From an uncultured Bacteroidales bacterium (lineage in GTDB: Bacteria; Bacteroidota; Bacteroidia; Bacteroidales; Bacteroidaceae), in contig CADAPC010000035.1 in NCBI GenBank assembly GCA_902789725.1, positions 1-38,362 on the forward strand: DNA of 38,362 bases. The letters are read 5' to 3'. The notes under the pieces were generated by a model. It searched no databases, was not told where the DNA came from, and saw only the letters and a program-made list of their open reading frames with translations. The number at the start of each line of letters is the position of its first letter. Within the stretch, counting starts at the first letter, position 1. The translations under genes and the position numbers were made by a program. Positions 22,953-31,432 of this stretch are shown in pieces.

Positions 22953-25615
22953 AAAGACACTTCCTCCATATTATATTTTTGATGCTCATGTCGCTTGCCG
23001 CAACAAGGGCGGTTGCCCAAGGGGATAGCAAGTGGGGCATGGGTGTGCCTTTCTTTGAAAACTATGCCGCCAGCAAGTACAAGGCTCACAACCGAAATTT
23101 TGATGTGCTGTGCGACGAGCAAGGCCATGTGTTCTTTGCCAACTTCGAGGGACTGCTGGCATACAATCAGGCTGAATGGCAGGTGATTCACACCCCGGGC
23201 ATTTCGCGCATTGTGGATTTAGAGGTGGGCAAGGACGGAAAGGTGTGGTTCACGGGAGCCAATGTGAAGGGATATGTGGAGTCGATGGAGGGCGATTCCG
23301 TTCAGCTGCATTTTGTGGAGAGCGATGCTGGCAAAACCAATGTGACGACGGAACGCATGCGACGTGAGCAGGGCGAAGTGGACAGGTGGAAAGATGTGGA
23401 GGTGTACCAACGCTTGCCCATTTCCAACACACGGACGCTGCTCGCTACGGCTACGGAGGGTGTGATTGCCATTGATGCCGACGGACAGGAGGTGTGGCGC
23501 ATCAGCACCGAGAACGGTCTTTGCTCGAACAGTGTGACGAAACTGGCTTACGACGGGAAGGGTTCTGTGTGGGGCGCAACGGACAATGGTGTGTTCCGCA
23601 TCTTCACATCGGAAATATACACTCACTTTGGCGAGAATGAAGGGTTGCGTGGCCAGATTTCGTGCATAGCCAAGTCGAACAACGTCCTGATGGTGGGCAC
23701 TTTTCAAGGGCTGTTCCGCTTGCAGGGGCAACGCTTCCACCAGGTGGAGGGCGTGGCACACGCTTGCTGGCAGTTGGAGCCCAATGGCAGCGGAGGGTTG
23801 TTGGCTGCCACATCGGATGGTGTGTATGAATATGCCGACGGGAATGCTCGGCAAAAGACACAGCAGTTTGCCCTCTCGCTGATGAGGATGGAGGATGGCT
23901 CCTGGCTGGTGGGTGAACTGGAGCAGGTGTGCCGCTATGATAAGGGGGGCGGAAGGGAAGTGCTGGGCGACCTTGCCAACGTGGTTCGCTTCAAGAAAGA
24001 TGGAAAGGGCGGTGTGTGGGCCATGACGCTGACGGGCGAGTACTACTATCTGGCATCGGGGGCGAATCATTTTGAGTCCATGCGCGAAGGCCCCATTTCG
24101 AGGTTGTTTGAATATGAAGATGACAAGGGAAACATTTGGAAGAGCAATGACAATGGCATCGGCGTGAGCAGCGAGGGCATGCCCGACAATCTGAAGCGAT
24201 GGGTGCAAGTGTTCTCCAACTTCAATGTGCAGGCCATGCTGATTGATGACGGCATTGCCTGGATTGGTAACAACGAAGGACTGGTTCGGTTCGACATTGA
24301 GGGGTGTCTCACCACCAAAACGTTTGAACCGAAGGTGTTCATCCGCACCTTTTCCATCAACGGGCGCGACTTGTCGTTCTCTTTTTCAAACGACAAGAAG
24401 GATCCTATTGGCACCACCCTTTACAGCTATCGTCTGCACGATGGCGATGCGTGGTCGAAGTGGAGCGAGCAGCAGTCGCTCCTGTTTGCCAACCTCAGTT
24501 ATGGGAACTATCAGTTGAAGGTTCGCTCCAAAGATGCTTTTGGGCAGGAGAGCGAGTCGGAGACGTTCAAGTTCGAGGTGCCCCTGCCATTCTATTTCAG
24601 CTGGTATGCCGTGCTGCTCTACGTCGCCATCATCGTGTTGCTGATTTACCAGTTGTTCCGTTACCGCATGCGCCGTTTGGAAGCAGAGCAGCAACGGCTG
24701 GAGGCCATTGTGGATGAACGCACCCGTGAGGTGGTGAAGCAGAAGGACGAGATTGAGGCTCAGAAGGACGAGATTGAGGAGAAGTCGCACAAGCTGGAGG
24801 ATGCCTTGGGCGAGTTGCGCTCGGCACAGAACCAGCTGTTGAGGCAGGAGCGGGAGGCTGCTATTGGTAAACTGACCAAGGGACTGATTGACCGCATCCT
24901 CAACCCACTGAACTACATCAACAATTTCTCCCATCTGACCCTGGGGCTGTCAAAGGACATGAAGGCCAATTTGGAGGACGACCAGGAGCAGATGACCCCC
25001 GACATCTATGAGGACTCGATGGATGTGATGGACATGATGCAGACCAATCTGGAGAAGATTGAGCAGCACGGGCTCTCCACCACCCGCATTCTGAAGGCGA
25101 TGGAGGAGATGCTGAAGGAGCGTTCGCAGAAGGTGGAACCCACCGATGTGGCGTTGTTGTGCCAACAGAGTGTGGAGATGATGAAAAACTATTATGCCAA
25201 AGACATTCAGGAACTGGGCATTGACGTGCAGTGGCAGAAGCCACAACTGCCCATTGTGGCTGACATCGTGTCGGAACTCTTCAACAAAGTCATCATGTCT
25301 ATGCTGGTCAACAGCATCTATGCCATTCGGAAAAAGGCAGAAAAGAACACGGCCTATCACCCCCTGCTGAGGGTCACCGTCACCCCCCCCGATGGGGAGC
25401 AGGCTCCTGTCATTACCGTGTATGATAATGGCATCGGCATAGAAGAAAGCATTCAGGACAAGGTGTTTGACCCCTTCTTCACCACCAAGCCCACGGCAGA
25501 GGCTCCGGGAGTGGGGCTCTATCTGAGTCAGCAGGCTGTCCACGACTGGGGCGGCAACATCACCGTGCGGTCGGTGAAGGATGAATTTACTGAATTTGTG
25601 ATTGAATTGCCATGA
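22949..25615 (+). CDS. Hybrid-type sensor: periplasmic propeller, Y_Y_Y domain, TM, kinase domain with Asp in place of His
   Basis: 888 residues from the ATG at 22949, which overlaps the previous stop (ATGA) and gives a signal peptide (ends AVAQ). The periplasmic part is a two-component-regulator-type propeller (about 30-440) followed by a Y_Y_Y domain (about 450-545; SYRLHDGDAWSKWSEQ). TM helix about 550-572. A long coiled coil (575-640) leads into the dimerisation domain, where the usual GIAHEIQNPLN reads GLIDRILNPLN, so Asp648 replaces the phosphoacceptor His. The ATP-binding domain is kept: N788, DNGIGI from Asp826, FDPFFTTKP and GVGL at 854-857. It lacks the receiver and AraC domains of classical hybrid systems. 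It probably senses a ligand and acts through the intact kinase encoded next. Confidence 0.9.
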   Translation: MKRHFLHIIFLMLMSLAATRAVAQGDSKWGMGVPFFENYAASKYKAHNRNFDVLCDEQGHVFFANFEGLLAYNQAEWQVIHTPGISRIVDLEVGKDGKVWFTGANVKGYVESMEGDSVQLHFVESDAGKTNVTTERMRREQGEVDRWKDVEVYQRLPISNTRTLLATATEGVIAIDADGQEVWRISTENGLCSNSVTKLAYDGKGSVWGATDNGVFRIFTSEIYTHFGENEGLRGQISCIAKSNNVLMVGTFQGLFRLQGQRFHQVEGVAHACWQLEPNGSGGLLAATSDGVYEYADGNARQKTQQFALSLMRMEDGSWLVGELEQVCRYDKGGGREVLGDLANVVRFKKDGKGGVWAMTLTGEYYYLASGANHFESMREGPISRLFEYEDDKGNIWKSNDNGIGVSSEGMPDNLKRWVQVFSNFNVQAMLIDDGIAWIGNNEGLVRFDIEGCLTTKTFEPKVFIRTFSINGRDLSFSFSNDKKDPIGTTLYSYRLHDGDAWSKWSEQQSLLFANLSYGNYQLKVRSKDAFGQESESETFKFEVPLPFYFSWYAVLLYVAIIVLLIYQLFRYRMRRLEAEQQRLEAIVDERTREVVKQKDEIEAQKDEIEEKSHKLEDALGELRSAQNQLLRQEREAAIGKLTKGLIDRILNPLNYINNFSHLTLGLSKDMKANLEDDQEQMTPDIYEDSMDVMDMMQTNLEKIEQHGLSTTRILKAMEEMLKERSQKVEPTDVALLCQQSVEMMKNYYAKDIQELGIDVQWQKPQLPIVADIVSELFNKVIMSMLVNSIYAIRKKAEKNTAYHPLLRVTVTPPDGEQAPVITVYDNGIGIEESIQDKVFDPFFTTKPTAEAPGVGLYLSQQAVHDWGGNITVRSVKDEFTEFVIELP

Positions 25616-26523
25616 TGGCAGACTTTGCAGGATTGAAACAAAATACCAAACATCCAACGATTATGGAACAAGACATAGCAAATCTGAAACAGCAGGTGGA
25701 GCATCTGGAGCGCCAATTGCACAAGCAGGAGAAAATGGCATCCTTGGGATTGCTCAGTGCCGGTATTGCGCACGAAATACAGAATCCGCTCAATTTCGTC
25801 ATCAACTTCAGCAAAATGTCGGTGAAACTGCTCAACGACCTGGAGGAGATTGTGGAGGACTGTGCCGACAAGCTCGATGAGGACGATGCCGCCGACATGC
25901 AAGACATCGCGGACGACCTGAAGGAAAACTTGGCGAAGATTCAGGAGCATGGCGAACGTGCCATCAGCATCATCCGAGGCATCTTGCTGCATAGTCGCGG
26001 CAAGGCGGGCGAGTTCCTGCCTACGGATGTGGGGCAGTTGGTGCATGAGTATGTGTGGCTGAGTTACCATGCCATGCGGGCCAACGACAAGAGCTTCAAC
26101 ATTGCCATTCAGGAGGACATTCAGGAAGGGATGCCCAAGCTGATGGTCATTCCGCAAGACCTCAGCCGCGCCGTGCTGAACGTGATGAACAATGCCTGCT
26201 ACACAGTGAAGGAACGTGCAGGGAAGGAGGGGGCTGATTATGTGCCCACCATTGCCGTGAAAGTGGCCCTGCAGCAGGAGGAGGGACAGAACATTCTCCG
26301 CATAGACTTGAAAGACAACGGAATGGGTATGTCGAAAGAGCTGCAGGAGAAGATTTTTGACAATTTCTTCACCACCAAGCCAGCCGGACAAGGTACAGGA
26401 CTGGGCATGGGCATCACCCGCGAAATCATCACCCACAATCATGGCGGACAGCTGCTGCTGAGTTCAGAGGCTGGAGTGGGCACCACATTCTCATTTATCA
26501 TCCCTGCGAAAATCGCGAAATGA
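25612..26523 (+). CDS. Soluble sensor histidine kinase with intact phosphoacceptor His
   Basis: 303 residues, no TM segment. The ATG at 25612 overlaps the upstream stop (ATGA); an alternative ATG at 25663 would drop 17 residues. An N-terminal coiled coil (18-41) precedes the H-box KMASLGLLSAGIAHEIQNPL with His54. The catalytic domain has N-box NN at 193-194, G1 DNGMGM at 235-240, the F-box FDNFFTTKP and G2 GTGLGMG at 261-267. It is the only canonical kinase in the cassette, with no input domain of its own. It probably takes its signal by pairing with the membrane pseudokinase encoded just before it and passes phosphate to the receiver-phosphatase at 20101. Confidence 0.93.
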   Translation: MMADFAGLKQNTKHPTIMEQDIANLKQQVEHLERQLHKQEKMASLGLLSAGIAHEIQNPLNFVINFSKMSVKLLNDLEEIVEDCADKLDEDDAADMQDIADDLKENLAKIQEHGERAISIIRGILLHSRGKAGEFLPTDVGQLVHEYVWLSYHAMRANDKSFNIAIQEDIQEGMPKLMVIPQDLSRAVLNVMNNACYTVKERAGKEGADYVPTIAVKVALQQEEGQNILRIDLKDNGMGMSKELQEKIFDNFFTTKPAGQGTGLGMGITREIITHNHGGQLLLSSEAGVGTTFSFIIPAKIAK

Positions 26524-28874
26524 GCATCACCAGATACATCTTATTCCTCCTGCTCTTGAGTGGGGCATCGTGTGCAGCATACGCACAAGAAGACGTGGAC
26601 ATCTATGACCAAGCCATCGAAGCGTATGAGTTCGGACATTTCGAACAAACCGACTCCCTGCTCCGAAACGTAGCTGGCACGCTGAAAGGAGAAAGGCAAA
26701 TCAACGCCTTTCGACTGTTGGCACTGAGCAATCTGAACATGGACAAGCCAGAAAGGGCAGAAGAATACGTTGGCAAGCTGCTCACCATCGACCCCTACTA
26801 CAAACCCTACAACGACGCGCCTCGGTTTGCCGACATGGTGGAGAAACTGAAAGTGGGCAAGACGGCCACTATCATCACGGCATCTCAACAGGCAGAAAGC
26901 ATCGAGGAAGCCCCTGTGCCCGTGACGCTGATTACCGAAGAGATGATGCAACGCATTGGTGCAAGAACCCTGAAGGACGTGCTGGTGGCCTACGTGCCCG
27001 GCATGACGGATATTGCCTGCAACGAAGAGATGAATGTGGCCATGCGTGGCATTTACTCTTCAGGGCAGGAGAAGATACTGGTCATGTTGAACGGCCATCG
27101 GCTCAACAGCTATTCAACCAATACCGCCAGTCCTGACTTCTCCATCAGTCTTGAGAAGGTGAAGCAGATAGAGGTGCTGCGTGGTCCAGCCTCCTCGCTG
27201 TATGGCGGTGTCGCCCTGACGGGTGTGGTGAACATCATCACGAAGGAGGGTTCTGACGTGGATGGCTTCATGGTAAAGGCACAGGGCGGTAACTATGGGC
27301 AGATGAGAGGCGACCTCCTGTTTGGCAAGCGATACCTGAACCTCGACTTCATCGGATGGGTGAGCGTGTATCATTCCACGGGACAGAAAATACATCTCGG
27401 CGCTAATTATGAGGACCAGCCTTACGCCACACTGCCAGTGGAAGGTGACCTGATACTCGATGGTTACAACAGAAACCCTTCTTACGACATGGGCTTCAAC
27501 CTGCAATGGAAAGACTTCTATGTGCTCTACAACCGACGCTTCAGCAAAACCGTTGCACCACTCGCCCTGAGCTACTTCTTCACCCCCTATTCATATCAGC
27601 GTTACAGAAAATACAACGGCAATGCACCGGGGTATGCCATCAACTCCCAGCATGCCGAGATGGGCTATTCCCGAAAGAGCGGGCCTTGGACATGGCATGC
27701 CGCAGTCTTCTTCGACAGCCAGCATCAGCAACGCTATCAGGTGGATGGCGACACCATTCCCGAGGTGGGGCTGAATGACATTACCCTGAATGGGGCTGAC
27801 GATGTGGCGCTGAAGCTCTACCATGCCGTCTTTCAGTGCGTGGACTGGAGCGAACACACCTTGGGCGTCCATGCCCAGGGGGGGTATGAGTACAAGCTGG
27901 GGGAGAAGAACTCGGGCATCATCCTCCTGGGCGCCCATGGCAACCATTTCAACCTCTACGATGCCTACTACATAGAAGGTGTTGACTACGACCTCATCCT
28001 CAAGACACACAATGATGGCAAGGTGCTCAACACCGGACGCGAAGAAAGTGCCGACGCCTACCTTCAGGTCAAGCACAAGTGGAACAACTGGCTGGCTTTC
28101 AATGTGGGTGTGCGCTATGACTACAAGCACCGTCGCAGTGGCAAGAACATCCACGAATTTTCCCCACGTCTCGCTTTCATCTTCTCACACCCCAAGTGGA
28201 GTGTCAAGTTGAGTTATGCCAAGTCTTTCGTCGATGCTCCCTACTTCTACAGGAATAACACCCTCGACATCAATTTTGGCGATGAGAGTCTCTTGCCAGA
28301 ATACCTGAAATCGTTCCAGTGTTCGTTCTTCAGCAGCAAGCTGGTGCCCCATCTGGACATCGATGCCAACATTTTTGTGAACAAGGCCACCAACTTCATC
28401 ATAGCCGAAGAACTCGGTAACACCAATGCCGGCAGCCTGACGAGCGCAGGTTTTGAACTGACCACCCACTACAAATGGAAGCGGCTGCACGCCGAAGCCA
28501 ATCTCACCTGGCAGCGCGTGCTGGAATCCAGCAAGTTCAATGTATATAATCACTCCATTTTCAATGTCCCCAACCTACAATCCAACCTGATTATGGGGTA
28601 TCAGATTTTCAGTGCTTTGGAAGTGCATGCCAAGGCAAACATCCTCTCCAAGCAGTACACACAATATGCAGTCCCCGAGATGGAGCCCCTCAATTTTGAG
28701 ATACCCAGCCGATGCATCCTCAATGCAGGTGTGTCATCCACCATCCATCACTTCAACTTGGGCGTGGACGTGTACAACCTGTTGAACACCAAATACGAAC
28801 AAGGCGGCGCCATTGTTGCCCCCCTGCGTCAACCCGGAACATGGCTCTTAGGGCATGTCTCCTATCAATTCTAA
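26520..28874 (+). CDS. TonB-dependent outer-membrane receptor with N-terminal TPR-like domain
   Basis: 784 residues. The ATG overlaps the kinase stop (ATGA). Signal peptide to about 22, then a helical, TPR-like domain (24-115; DQAIEAYEFGHFEQTDSLL, NAFRLLALSNLNMDKPERAEEYVGKLL) in place of the usual carboxypeptidase-like domain. The plug follows (about 125-240; APVPVTLITEEMMQRIGARTL, VLRGPASSLYGGVALTGVVNI), then a 22-strand-type barrel ending in aromatic Phe (GHVSYQF), as expected for BAM-dependent assembly. It lacks SusC features and no SusD gene is present. By family it would import a scarce ligand using TonB energy; the neighbouring synthetase suggests a self-made or related small molecule. 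Paralogous to 31433-33799. Confidence 0.93.
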   Translation: MSITRYILFLLLLSGASCAAYAQEDVDIYDQAIEAYEFGHFEQTDSLLRNVAGTLKGERQINAFRLLALSNLNMDKPERAEEYVGKLLTIDPYYKPYNDAPRFADMVEKLKVGKTATIITASQQAESIEEAPVPVTLITEEMMQRIGARTLKDVLVAYVPGMTDIACNEEMNVAMRGIYSSGQEKILVMLNGHRLNSYSTNTASPDFSISLEKVKQIEVLRGPASSLYGGVALTGVVNIITKEGSDVDGFMVKAQGGNYGQMRGDLLFGKRYLNLDFIGWVSVYHSTGQKIHLGANYEDQPYATLPVEGDLILDGYNRNPSYDMGFNLQWKDFYVLYNRRFSKTVAPLALSYFFTPYSYQRYRKYNGNAPGYAINSQHAEMGYSRKSGPWTWHAAVFFDSQHQQRYQVDGDTIPEVGLNDITLNGADDVALKLYHAVFQCVDWSEHTLGVHAQGGYEYKLGEKNSGIILLGAHGNHFNLYDAYYIEGVDYDLILKTHNDGKVLNTGREESADAYLQVKHKWNNWLAFNVGVRYDYKHRRSGKNIHEFSPRLAFIFSHPKWSVKLSYAKSFVDAPYFYRNNTLDINFGDESLLPEYLKSFQCSFFSSKLVPHLDIDANIFVNKATNFIIAEELGNTNAGSLTSAGFELTTHYKWKRLHAEANLTWQRVLESSKFNVYNHSIFNVPNLQSNLIMGYQIFSALEVHAKANILSKQYTQYAVPEMEPLNFEIPSRCILNAGVSSTIHHFNLGVDVYNLLNTKYEQGGAIVAPLRQPGTWLLGHVSYQF

Positions 28875-28900
28875 TTTCAACCCTCAACTCTTTTCATTTC

Positions 28901-31354
28901 ATGACAGAAAAGAAAGACTACAAGAAACTGCTGCTCGACACAATCGAGACTAACATACAACGGCTCGCCGATAAGCCTGCCTACAGAATACAAGGCGTGT
29001 CCACCACCTATCAGGAACTGGAGCAGATGACCCATCACATTGCCTCCGGACTGGTGGCTCACATACAGAATCATCTACAAGGCCGCCCCCTGCGCATTGG
29101 CATTCAGCTGCCCCGAAACACCCATTACGTCCCGTGCATCCTGGCTGCCCTGAAGATTGGAGCCTCATACGTGCCCATGGATGTCAACACCCCTATTGAG
29201 CGGAAGCGCATCATTGTAGAGGACAGCCAACTCGATTTCTGCGTCACAGAGGAGAATCTACCATCGCTCCTGAAGGCAGAACGCTCAGACAGCCTGCCCT
29301 ACTACACCTCATCCGACCTGCCGGAAGCCTATCTCATCTACACCTCTGGCACGACAGGCAAGCCCAAAGGGGTGTCGCAGACTCCCCGAACCATCTACAA
29401 CTATATGCTCCGTGCCACCCAGCCCGACGATTTCAACGTGACAGAACACTCGGTGGTGCTCCACTTCGCCTCCATCAATTTCGATGTCTCCGTCATGGAA
29501 ATCTTCGTCTCCCTGTTTGCGGGGGCCACAATGGTCATCGCACAAGAGGAAGACAAGCACAATGTGGGGAAACTGCATCATCTGCTCCTTTCAGAAGGGG
29601 TGACATTCGCCTTTCTCCCCCCCTCTCTCTTGGCACTCTTCCCCGATTTCCACTTCCCTTCGTTGGACACACTCTCCGCTGGCGGTGAAGCCATTCCCCA
29701 CAGCCTCACCCGCCGCATTGTCGGTCAATACCCTTTCCGTTTCGTGAACGGTTATGGACCTACCGAAAGTTTCTATGCTACCACCCACGTCATCACGCAT
29801 GCAGACGATTGGCGTTGCATCGGATGTCCCGTTCCAGGCGTGGTGGGGCACGTTGTAGATTCCAACCTGCAAGAAGTGGCATTCGGCGAAAAGGGAGAAC
29901 TCCTTCTGGGCGGGAACCAACTGGCGAATGGCTATTGGAACCGTCCTGAACTGAACCAGAAAGCCTTTATTAGCAACCCTTTCCCCGAGACTGCCCCTGT
30001 CGCCCCCATTCTTTATCATACAGGAGACGTTGTCCTGCGCAACCAGGACGGCAGTTTCGACTATTGGGGACGGATGGACTCGCAGGTGAAACTACGTGGC
30101 TACCGGATAGAACTCAACGAGGTGTGTGTCCTCATGGAAAGCCATCCACGGGTCAGCCGGGCTTTCGTGCAAATAGAGGAAACGCAGGGCGAGAAGTACA
30201 TGGTGGCATACGTGATGACCAAAGACGCAAATGCCTCGCTCACGGATGTTAAGACCTATCTCGAAAGCCTTCTCCCCCCTTACTCCATCCCCACTTTCTG
30301 GAATCATGTCGAGTCATTCCCCCTCAACATCAATGGCAAGATAGACAAGACGAGGCTGGTCAACAAGGCAAGGCTCACACTCCAGAAGAATCAAGACCCC
30401 CTCACGGACGATGAGCAGATGCTCGTGAATGAGGTTTCGGCCATTTTGGGAGTTGATGAAGTGAACATCGATGCCGATTTGGTGGACGAATTGGGAATCA
30501 CCTCCATGCAAGCCATGCGAATCCCCGTCGATCTTCTTGCCATGGGCTTCTACACCACAGTAGAGGAGATTTACCGTCTGCGCACCATCCGCAAGATTGC
30601 AGGCAACTACGCCCATCCCCTTGCTTACTGGTATGAAGAGCCCAAGGCACACTCCGACAAACCCGTCATCATCGTCATCAGCGGATACACCAGCTTCTCC
30701 TTCCTCTACAAACAATGGGCTGAGCAACTCAAAGACCTCTACGACATCTTCGTGGTGGAGACCTACCACATTATTCTCAGGAATGCCGAGAACCCCAACA
30801 TAGAGAGCCTCACCACCATCTATGAAGAACTGACCTGCGAGGTCACCTCCACACGCCGTGTTGTCGCCTACATGGGCTTCTGCCTGGGCGGCGAACAGGC
30901 CCTCTACCTTGCCCACAAGCGGTATGCCAATGTGCAGGACAAGCCTTACGTCGTGATTGTGGACGGCGAAGTGCGCCGCGACACCGACCCCACCCATTTC
31001 ATTCCCCTCAACTGGCCGTTCTTCACCGACGAGCAGAACGACCGCCGGCGGCGGCTCGACCTGAGCCTCATGTCCACCATGCCCCACTTCATCTACGGAG
31101 GCCCCGTGGTTTCCATCCTGAGCGACACCTTCGCCGAACAGCAGACCGTGATGCCCGAAGAGCAAGCCACCATCTCCGACGAGCAGATGCACTGGTATCA
31201 TGTCTATTTCGAGCGCACTCCACGCTGGTGGAAAGAGGACTATCCCGACTGTACACTCTTCACCGTACCGTGCCACCACTTCACCATGCTCAAATTCCCC
31301 GAATCCATACAGCCCATTGTGGAATGGTTCAGGAAATTGTATATGAACCTTTAG
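28901..31354 (+). CDS. One-module nonribosomal-peptide-synthetase-like enzyme, A-T-TE, with Cys thioesterase
   Basis: 817 residues from the ATG at 28901, 26 bases after the receptor gene; the frame is open upstream but inside that gene. Adenylation domain about 15-490: A3 YLIYTSGTTGKPKG (144-157), A4 FDVSVMEIF with the amino-group-binding Asp195, A5 YGPTE (285-289), A7 YHTGDVV, A8 LRGYRIEL, and A10 NINGKID with Lys480. This supports an alpha-amino-acid substrate. Carrier domain about 500-575 with DELGITSMQA; Ser535 would take phosphopantetheine. C-terminal alpha/beta-hydrolase thioesterase about 590-817: nucleophile motif GFCLGG with Cys661, then Asp688 and His793 (CHHFTML). There is no condensation domain, so it should load one amino acid and release, cyclise or couple it. 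No phosphopantetheinyl transferase gene is in the window. Confidence 0.92.
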   Translation: MTEKKDYKKLLLDTIETNIQRLADKPAYRIQGVSTTYQELEQMTHHIASGLVAHIQNHLQGRPLRIGIQLPRNTHYVPCILAALKIGASYVPMDVNTPIERKRIIVEDSQLDFCVTEENLPSLLKAERSDSLPYYTSSDLPEAYLIYTSGTTGKPKGVSQTPRTIYNYMLRATQPDDFNVTEHSVVLHFASINFDVSVMEIFVSLFAGATMVIAQEEDKHNVGKLHHLLLSEGVTFAFLPPSLLALFPDFHFPSLDTLSAGGEAIPHSLTRRIVGQYPFRFVNGYGPTESFYATTHVITHADDWRCIGCPVPGVVGHVVDSNLQEVAFGEKGELLLGGNQLANGYWNRPELNQKAFISNPFPETAPVAPILYHTGDVVLRNQDGSFDYWGRMDSQVKLRGYRIELNEVCVLMESHPRVSRAFVQIEETQGEKYMVAYVMTKDANASLTDVKTYLESLLPPYSIPTFWNHVESFPLNINGKIDKTRLVNKARLTLQKNQDPLTDDEQMLVNEVSAILGVDEVNIDADLVDELGITSMQAMRIPVDLLAMGFYTTVEEIYRLRTIRKIAGNYAHPLAYWYEEPKAHSDKPVIIVISGYTSFSFLYKQWAEQLKDLYDIFVVETYHIILRNAENPNIESLTTIYEELTCEVTSTRRVVAYMGFCLGGEQALYLAHKRYANVQDKPYVVIVDGEVRRDTDPTHFIPLNWPFFTDEQNDRRRRLDLSLMSTMPHFIYGGPVVSILSDTFAEQQTVMPEEQATISDEQMHWYHVYFERTPRWWKEDYPDCTLFTVPCHHFTMLKFPESIQPIVEWFRKLYMNL

Positions 31355-31432
31355 CTCAACGGAGTCAAACTTTAACCCAAACTTTAACTCTAAACCCTAA
31401 ACTCTCAACTCTAAACTCTCAACCCTCAACTA
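31355..31432. repeat. Low-complexity CTCAA/CTAAA-type repeat in the leader of the second receptor
   Basis: From about 31364 to 31432 the sequence is made of degenerate units such as AACTTTAACCC, AACTCTAAACCC and AACTCTCAACC, repeated about every 7-14 bases and ending directly at the ATG. A shorter CAACCCTCAACTC stretch also lies in front of the synthetase ATG at 28901. It may affect translation start or vary in copy number. No hairpin is evident. Confidence 0.6.
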
